Source: Chitinophaga arvensicola
GTDB taxonomy: Bacteria; Bacteroidota; Bacteroidia; Chitinophagales; Chitinophagaceae
Assembly (NCBI RefSeq): GCF_900110835.1
Contig: NZ_FOJG01000001.1
Coordinates: 2,883,499 to 2,947,498, forward strand
Reading direction: 5' to 3'
DNA: 64,000 nt
Of this stretch, positions 59,072 to 64,000 are shown one piece after another. The notes beneath the pieces are model-generated. The model saw only the letters and a list, made by a program, of their open reading frames with translations. It had not been told where the DNA came from and did not search any database. Each line of letters opens with the position of its first letter. Position 1 is the first letter of the stretch. The translations under genes were made by a program, and so were the position numbers.

Positions 59072-60910
59072 ATGTTGCCTGTAAAACCCGTAAGAAGTCC
59101 TGTAATGACTGCCCTGTTAATATTGCTGGGCGCCGTTTTCGTGTTATTGCCTTCCGCTTACAGTAATGCGTTCTATGATCCTACACAGTCTGCTAAATTT
59201 ATTTTCCTGGCTTATAGCATCGCAGTTGTTTTTTTGCTGCTGGCTGGCTATACCTTATTTAACAGTACTCCCTTTCGTATTTCTATTTCGGTACTGGACC
59301 TGGGATTATTGCTCTTACTGGCGTATGTAGCTGTTAACCGGTATTATCTGCACACCATCCATGGTTTTTCCCTGCGTTGGCTGGAGTTGATGGCGCTGGT
59401 GATCACTTATATTGTATTGCGCAGGTTGTCCTTCCGCATGTATCACTATCTGCTCCTGGCGATCATTGCTGGTGGCCTTTTACAGGTGTTGGCAGGTGTC
59501 TTGCAGTTGTTGGGCATCCTGGATAGCCGCAATGCTTATTTTCCTGTGACGGGTAATTTTTTTAATCCGGGCGGTTACGCTGGTTATCTTTCGCTGGTGG
59601 CAATAGTCTCTTTTGGTTTATATATTCATCGGGATACTTTTTCGGCAAAGGAAGGTAGGATTACTATCTTATTAAAGAAGTACCTGCCGCTGCTAGCACT
59701 GGTTGGTAGTATCGTGTTGCTGCCAGCTTTGAGGTCGCGCTCCGCGTTCTTTGCACTGGCAGCGGGACTGGGAATAGTGTGGCTGATGTACCGTTACCGG
59801 GATGGGCGTATAGCGGCCGCCTTGCCGTTCAAACGTATTGCTACGGCGGCGGTGCTGTTCATCGGTTTATTATATACTTTCTATCTGCTTAAACAAAACT
59901 CTGCTGATGGACGCCTGCTGGTATATAAAGTATCTGCGACGTTGATACAAACGCATCCTTTTACCGGTGTGGGAATGGACCGGTTTAAAGCGCATTATAT
60001 GGATGCACAGGCACGTTGGTTTGAGCAGCAGGGACATGAAGTTGATGCTGCGCAGCTGGCAGATAATACTTTTTATGCCTTTAATGAACCCCTGCAGTTT
60101 GTAGTAGAAAATGGATGGATAGGATTGTTACTGGTCGCGGCGGTGGTGTTTTTTTTCGGGAGATATAGGTCTGCGGAATCGTATATGCCTGTACGTACCA
60201 TTGCATATGGTATCTTACTGGCCAGCCTGTTCTTTGCTTTGTTTACCTATACCTCCGATAACCTGGCCATGAAATACATGATGGTATTTGCCCTGGCTAT
60301 ATTGTCGGGAACGGAGAGCAAAGTGTTATTCCATATCCAATACCGTCGCAGGGTAGCGTTGGTACCCGTTTTTTTTCTGCTCATATTGTTTCTTGTGTAT
60401 GAGTATGGCGGTGTTGTGAATAAAGTACGGGAATCCTATGCCGGATGGGGATTGGCGCAGGCAGCCTATGTGAAAGGATTTTACACGGAAAGCAACCGGC
60501 AGTTTGAAGCAGTGTATCCGTTGCTGCATACCAATGGGGAGTTCCTGATGCAGTATGGTAAGTCGCGCGCCATGGCAGGCAACGACAAACAGGCGTTAGC
60601 CCTGTTAGTAGCAGCCCGCCAATACCTGAGTTCCAGCGTTATTGAAACGGGCATCGGTGATTGTGAAAAGAAGCTGGGTAACTATGCTGCGGCAGAGCAA
60701 GCCTATCGGCAGGCGATGGATATGATCCCAAACAGGTTTTACCCCCTCTACCTGCTTATGACATTGTACCAGGAAAGCGGAGAGGCGGAGAAAGCGATGA
60801 CTATGGCACGTCATATCAAAATAAAGAAAGTAAAAGTACCCTCGAAAGCCATCTCAGAAATAAAAGGCTTTGCTGATAACCTTATCAAAGAACGCAATAA
60901 TAAACAATGA
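59072..60910 (+). CDS. O-antigen-ligase/Wzy-like membrane protein with C-terminal TPR region
   Basis: A 612-residue integral membrane protein with about twelve transmembrane helices (to residue about 450). It includes the Wzy_C-like loop THPFTGVGMDRFKAHYMDAQ typical of O-antigen ligases and oligosaccharide polymerases. Residues about 470-600 hold TPR-like helical repeats (YVKGFYTESNRQFEAVYPLL, LGNYAAAEQAYRQAMDMIP). The family joins or transfers glycans; PglL-type protein glycosyltransferases share this plan. Its stop overlaps the start of the transglutaminase-like gene by four bases. Substrate unknown. Confidence 0.85.
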   Translation: MLPVKPVRSPVMTALLILLGAVFVLLPSAYSNAFYDPTQSAKFIFLAYSIAVVFLLLAGYTLFNSTPFRISISVLDLGLLLLLAYVAVNRYYLHTIHGFSLRWLELMALVITYIVLRRLSFRMYHYLLLAIIAGGLLQVLAGVLQLLGILDSRNAYFPVTGNFFNPGGYAGYLSLVAIVSFGLYIHRDTFSAKEGRITILLKKYLPLLALVGSIVLLPALRSRSAFFALAAGLGIVWLMYRYRDGRIAAALPFKRIATAAVLFIGLLYTFYLLKQNSADGRLLVYKVSATLIQTHPFTGVGMDRFKAHYMDAQARWFEQQGHEVDAAQLADNTFYAFNEPLQFVVENGWIGLLLVAAVVFFFGRYRSAESYMPVRTIAYGILLASLFFALFTYTSDNLAMKYMMVFALAILSGTESKVLFHIQYRRRVALVPVFFLLILFLVYEYGGVVNKVRESYAGWGLAQAAYVKGFYTESNRQFEAVYPLLHTNGEFLMQYGKSRAMAGNDKQALALLVAARQYLSSSVIETGIGDCEKKLGNYAAAEQAYRQAMDMIPNRFYPLYLLMTLYQESGEAEKAMTMARHIKIKKVKVPSKAISEIKGFADNLIKERNNKQ

Positions 60911-62517
60911 ACTACCGATATATTCCATCCGGGAAAGCATATTTGCTCTATTGGCTGTTGCTGATGTTTTCCTGTGCCTGTAATACCTATAAGAAAGATA
61001 CCTCGGTTAAACTGACCGCCGCATTAGAAGCAGCCGGGATCAATGAAGCGGCGCTAAACCAGGTGATCGCCCATTATTCTCAATCTCCCGGTGATTCGCT
61101 GAAGCTGGCCGCTGCCCTGTTCCTGGTAGAGAATATGCCGGGGAAAGGCAGCATGCGGTATGCTGCTACCACTAACTGTGGTGCCTTTAAACAGGATTTG
61201 TTCGTGGGAGATGCCATTGGTATTGATAGTGTAAATGCTATCAAGAAAAGAATAGAAGATTCGCTGCATTGTGGTCCCATTAAATTTGTGAACCCGGTTT
61301 TCCTGGCAGATTGCCGCACCATCAGTGCCAGTATGCTTATTGAGAATATTGAGTACGCCTTTAAAGCCTGGCAACAGCCCTGGGCAAAAAAACTAAGCTT
61401 TGAGGAGTTTAAAGAGTTTATTTTACCTAACCGTATGCAGAATGAACCGTTGCAACGCTGGCGCAAATGGTGCTGGGATAACAGCGGATGGATTTTCGAA
61501 AAAGCAGGAGGCAGCACAGACCGGATCAAAATTGCCGGCATTGTCAACGATAGTCTGCGTAAATATTACGGATACATTCATGATAACATCAATTATTTTC
61601 CCGGCACCTTTACCATGAAACAATTACTGGCAACAAAAGGCGGGCGCTGTGAAGACTTGAATATGGCAGTAGGCTACTGGCTGCGGGCCATTGGTATCCC
61701 GGTTTCCACGGAATTTACCTCTTACTGGGCGAATGGCAACTTCGGCGGACATTCCTGGCTGGCCATACTGGATACTACCGGTAAATTTGTGCCTATGAAT
61801 GCGATCTATGACAAACCCGTCAGGGATTCGTTGCCTTTCCAGGATATGCGGCTGGCCAAGGCTTACCGGTATCGCTATCATATAGATGAGGGCACCGTGC
61901 TGAAGGAAGGGCAGTATTTTCAAAGCTATTATGATATTACTAAAGAATACCTGCCTACCAGCGACTATTCGATGAGAGTACCTAAAGAACAATCTGGCAA
62001 AATATTCCTGGGCGTACTGAATGGTAAATACTGGAAGCCGTTGCAGATGCAAACGACCCGGAACGGCGATACGCTTGTATTCAGGAATATAGCCAGTACG
62101 GCCGTGTATGCGCCTGTTGTGGTGCAGGATGGCAGGGAAGAGAATACGCAAACCATAGGTACACCCTTCTTGCTGACAGAAGACCGTCATATTCAATACC
62201 TCGTGGAGAATAAAGATTCACTGATTGATATCAGCCTGGATATTTCCTCCTTGTCAGACGAGCGGTACAAAAAGAAGTGCATGGTAGTTTATTGGGATAA
62301 CGTAAAAAAAGACTGGTTACCTGCTGGTATTATCAGGCTCCTGGTAGATGATCCGAGAAAGCTGCGTGAACAGAAAATAAAAAAGATGATCGTATTTTCC
62401 GGTGTGCCGGCAAATGCCATTTACCGGGTGATCAATGTAGAAGTGCCACAGCATGATAAATCATATGGCCGGCCCTATGTGTACAACGAAGAAATGAAGA
62501 CATATAATAAGTATTAA
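60907..62517 (+). CDS. Lipoprotein with transglutaminase-like (cysteine protease-type) domain
   Basis: A 536-residue lipoprotein (lipobox FSCAC, Cys23 or Cys25). The central transglutaminase-core domain has the full Cys-His-Asp triad: Cys248 (GGRCEDLN), His282 (FGGHSWL) and Asp302 (NAIYDKP). The N-terminal 200 residues are helical; the C-terminal 200 are beta-rich and resemble an Ig-like substrate-handling part. Such domains act as peptidases, amidases or cross-linkers in the periplasm. The gene overlaps the upstream gene by four bases and is followed, 43 bases on, by the outer-membrane barrel gene. Confidence 0.88.
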   Translation: MNYRYIPSGKAYLLYWLLLMFSCACNTYKKDTSVKLTAALEAAGINEAALNQVIAHYSQSPGDSLKLAAALFLVENMPGKGSMRYAATTNCGAFKQDLFVGDAIGIDSVNAIKKRIEDSLHCGPIKFVNPVFLADCRTISASMLIENIEYAFKAWQQPWAKKLSFEEFKEFILPNRMQNEPLQRWRKWCWDNSGWIFEKAGGSTDRIKIAGIVNDSLRKYYGYIHDNINYFPGTFTMKQLLATKGGRCEDLNMAVGYWLRAIGIPVSTEFTSYWANGNFGGHSWLAILDTTGKFVPMNAIYDKPVRDSLPFQDMRLAKAYRYRYHIDEGTVLKEGQYFQSYYDITKEYLPTSDYSMRVPKEQSGKIFLGVLNGKYWKPLQMQTTRNGDTLVFRNIASTAVYAPVVVQDGREENTQTIGTPFLLTEDRHIQYLVENKDSLIDISLDISSLSDERYKKKCMVVYWDNVKKDWLPAGIIRLLVDDPRKLREQKIKKMIVFSGVPANAIYRVINVEVPQHDKSYGRPYVYNEEMKTYNKY

Positions 62518-62560
62518 AAGAACTGTTGTTGCTTAGCTTGTATTTAAATTCCGTCGTTCA

Positions 62561-64000
62561 ATGATGAAAAATGTCCCGGGACTGATATTGTTACTGATTA
62601 TTTTATTTCATTATAAAGGGAATGCGCAAAATGCATCGATCCGGGGAACCGTGACAGACAGCAGTCTGAACGCCCCGCTCACCAATGCGGTGGTAGTATT
62701 GTTGCAGGCCCGCGACTCCTTTATTATTGCCAGTACAAGGGTGAACAAAGAGGGAGGATTCAGCTTTCCCCAACTGGCTGATACCGCCAGCTATGTGTTG
62801 TATTTCTCCTATCCGAAATATGCCAGCTATTCTTACCGGGTAAACATGAAAGAAGCAGCGGACAAAGCGGTGACGCTGAACAATATTTATCTCATTCCTA
62901 AAAGCAGGTTACTGCGGGAGGTAATTGTAAAATCGCAGGTGGCGGCCATTAAGATCAATGGCGATACCACCGAGTATAACGCCGGCAGTTTTAAAGTGCA
63001 ACCCAATGCCTCCGTAGAAGAACTGCTGCGACAGCTACCCGGGCTACAGGTAGACCAGTTTGGCAATATTACAGCCCAGGGGCAGAAAGTAAGGAAAGTG
63101 CTGGTAGACGGGGAAGAGTTTTTCAGTGACGATCCTACACTGGTTACCCGCAACCTGCGGGCAGATATGATCGACAAAGTGCAGGTATACGATAAGAAAT
63201 CCGATGCCGCTGCATTTACCGGGATAGAAGATGGGGTAAAGGATAAAACGATCAACCTGAAAATAAAGGAAGATAAGAACCACGGCGTATTTGGAAAAGT
63301 AGAAGCTGGCGCCGGTACCGATGAGCGATATAGCGCCCAGGGAATGATGAACTTTTTTAAAGGTAGAAGACGCATATCTGCCTATGCCACCACGGGTAAT
63401 ATCGGCAGATCGGGCCTGGGAGCAGCCGATAAAGGTAAAGTAGGATCTGATGAAGACGGAGATGGCAACTATTCCGGTAAGGGACTGCCAAAGATCTCCT
63501 CGGGCGGCATTCATTATGATAAGAAATGGAACAATGACAAAACATCTTTCAATGGTAATTATAAATTCAACCTGCAAAATGTGGTTGGGTCGGAAATTAC
63601 TACTTCACAGAACAACCTGCCTTCCGGCATTATTTTAAGTAATAGTAACAACAATTTCGAGAATAGCAGTACCGACAATAAGTTGAATGCAAAATATATT
63701 TACAAGTATGATTCTACTGCTACCTTTACCGTTTATACAGACGGAACACGCTATCACAGCAAGAGTTCGGATAAGGGGTTTACACAAAACCAAAGAGGTG
63801 ATTCGAGCCTGATTTATAATAACGAAAAATCTGGCAACAGTACCTATGATTATGGAAGCTATAATGTGAACCTGTCCTGGGAAAAGCAATTGAAGAAGAA
63901 AGGGCGTACCCTTGCCGTGTACCTGAATAACAACTTTTCAAATGATGCCACTGACGGCGAAAACATTTCTAAAAGTACTTTTTATGACGAACTGAATCAT
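62561..64000 (+). CDS. Outer-membrane beta-barrel receptor-like protein with N-terminal carboxypeptidase-regulatory domain, cut by the window end
   Basis: 480 codons are open from ATG 62561 (or 62564) to the window end with no stop. A signal peptide (ending GNAQ) precedes a CarboxypepD_reg-like Ig domain (about 22-115). Then come a plug-like region (VEELLRQLPGLQVDQFGNITAQGQKVRKVLVDG, TRNLRADMIDKVQVYDKKSD) and Ser/Asn-rich barrel strands of the OMP_b-brl_3/TonB-like group. It lies 43 bases after the transglutaminase-like gene and probably belongs to the same operon. It may transport or secrete a peptide or glycan; substrate unknown. Confidence 0.88.
   Translation, partial: MMKNVPGLILLLIILFHYKGNAQNASIRGTVTDSSLNAPLTNAVVVLLQARDSFIIASTRVNKEGGFSFPQLADTASYVLYFSYPKYASYSYRVNMKEAADKAVTLNNIYLIPKSRLLREVIVKSQVAAIKINGDTTEYNAGSFKVQPNASVEELLRQLPGLQVDQFGNITAQGQKVRKVLVDGEEFFSDDPTLVTRNLRADMIDKVQVYDKKSDAAAFTGIEDGVKDKTINLKIKEDKNHGVFGKVEAGAGTDERYSAQGMMNFFKGRRRISAYATTGNIGRSGLGAADKGKVGSDEDGDGNYSGKGLPKISSGGIHYDKKWNNDKTSFNGNYKFNLQNVVGSEITTSQNNLPSGIILSNSNNNFENSSTDNKLNAKYIYKYDSTATFTVYTDGTRYHSKSSDKGFTQNQRGDSSLIYNNEKSGNSTYDYGSYNVNLSWEKQLKKKGRTLAVYLNNNFSNDATDGENISKSTFYDELNH

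Overview
The window looks like a chromosome segment of a Bacteroidota bacterium of the Chitinophaga type (class Chitinophagia). Signs are a SusC/SusD pair, carboxypeptidase-regulatory-like TonB receptors, many secreted proteins and lipoproteins, Bacteroidota-style promoters (TTTG, about 19 bases, TAnnTTTG) with A-rich leaders instead of strong Shine-Dalgarno sites, and Rcp1-type receivers. No phage, insertion sequence, CRISPR array or rRNA is visible. One tRNA (Leu, CAG) is present.

Layout. 1-5349: end of a glycan utilisation locus (SusC tail, SusD, DUF3823 lipoprotein, GH71/99-like hydrolase, beta-helix protein). 5436-10978 (minus): TonB siderophore receptor, isochorismatase-like hydrolase, small secreted protein, AraC regulator and NmrA-like protein. 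11077-15618 (minus): porin, calcium-loop-like lipoprotein, DUF3237 protein, ECF sigma factor and an SDR lacking its catalytic residues. 15917-18529: secreted sugar-dehydrogenase-like/HEAT/cytochrome c protein.

19457-34017 is the signalling core. It holds a heme oxygenase, a bacteriophytochrome with no kinase domain, a 1490-residue CheB-CheR-PAS-histidine kinase and a stand-alone receiver. After a TonB receptor comes a stressosome operon (RsbR, RsbS, RsbT, RsbX-like phosphatase) that ends in a histidine kinase carrying a decayed RsbT-like domain and a second receiver. Light and stress inputs each appear to end in a kinase plus Rcp1-type receiver, with no sigma-B or anti-sigma output.

34092-41995: AraC and TetX-like monooxygenase, AraC and aldo/keto reductase, then a secreted small-molecule cluster (NTF2-like, frameshifted hydrolase, CMD-CMD-hydrolase fusion, cupin). 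42024-50838: tRNA-Leu, membrane and hypothetical genes, AraC, DHFR-like reductase, FtsX-type permease and a ZU5-like lipoprotein. 50835-55540: DUF4932 protein, candidate small RNA, epoxide hydrolase with a coupled upstream micro-ORF, esterase, Ohr and VOC protein. 55765-57984: GH29 fucosidase. 58064-64000: operon of signal peptidase I, O-antigen-ligase-like/TPR protein, transglutaminase-like lipoprotein and an outer-membrane beta-barrel protein cut by the window end.

All coordinates and motifs were read from the sequence by eye. Family names come from recognising motifs, not from database searches.
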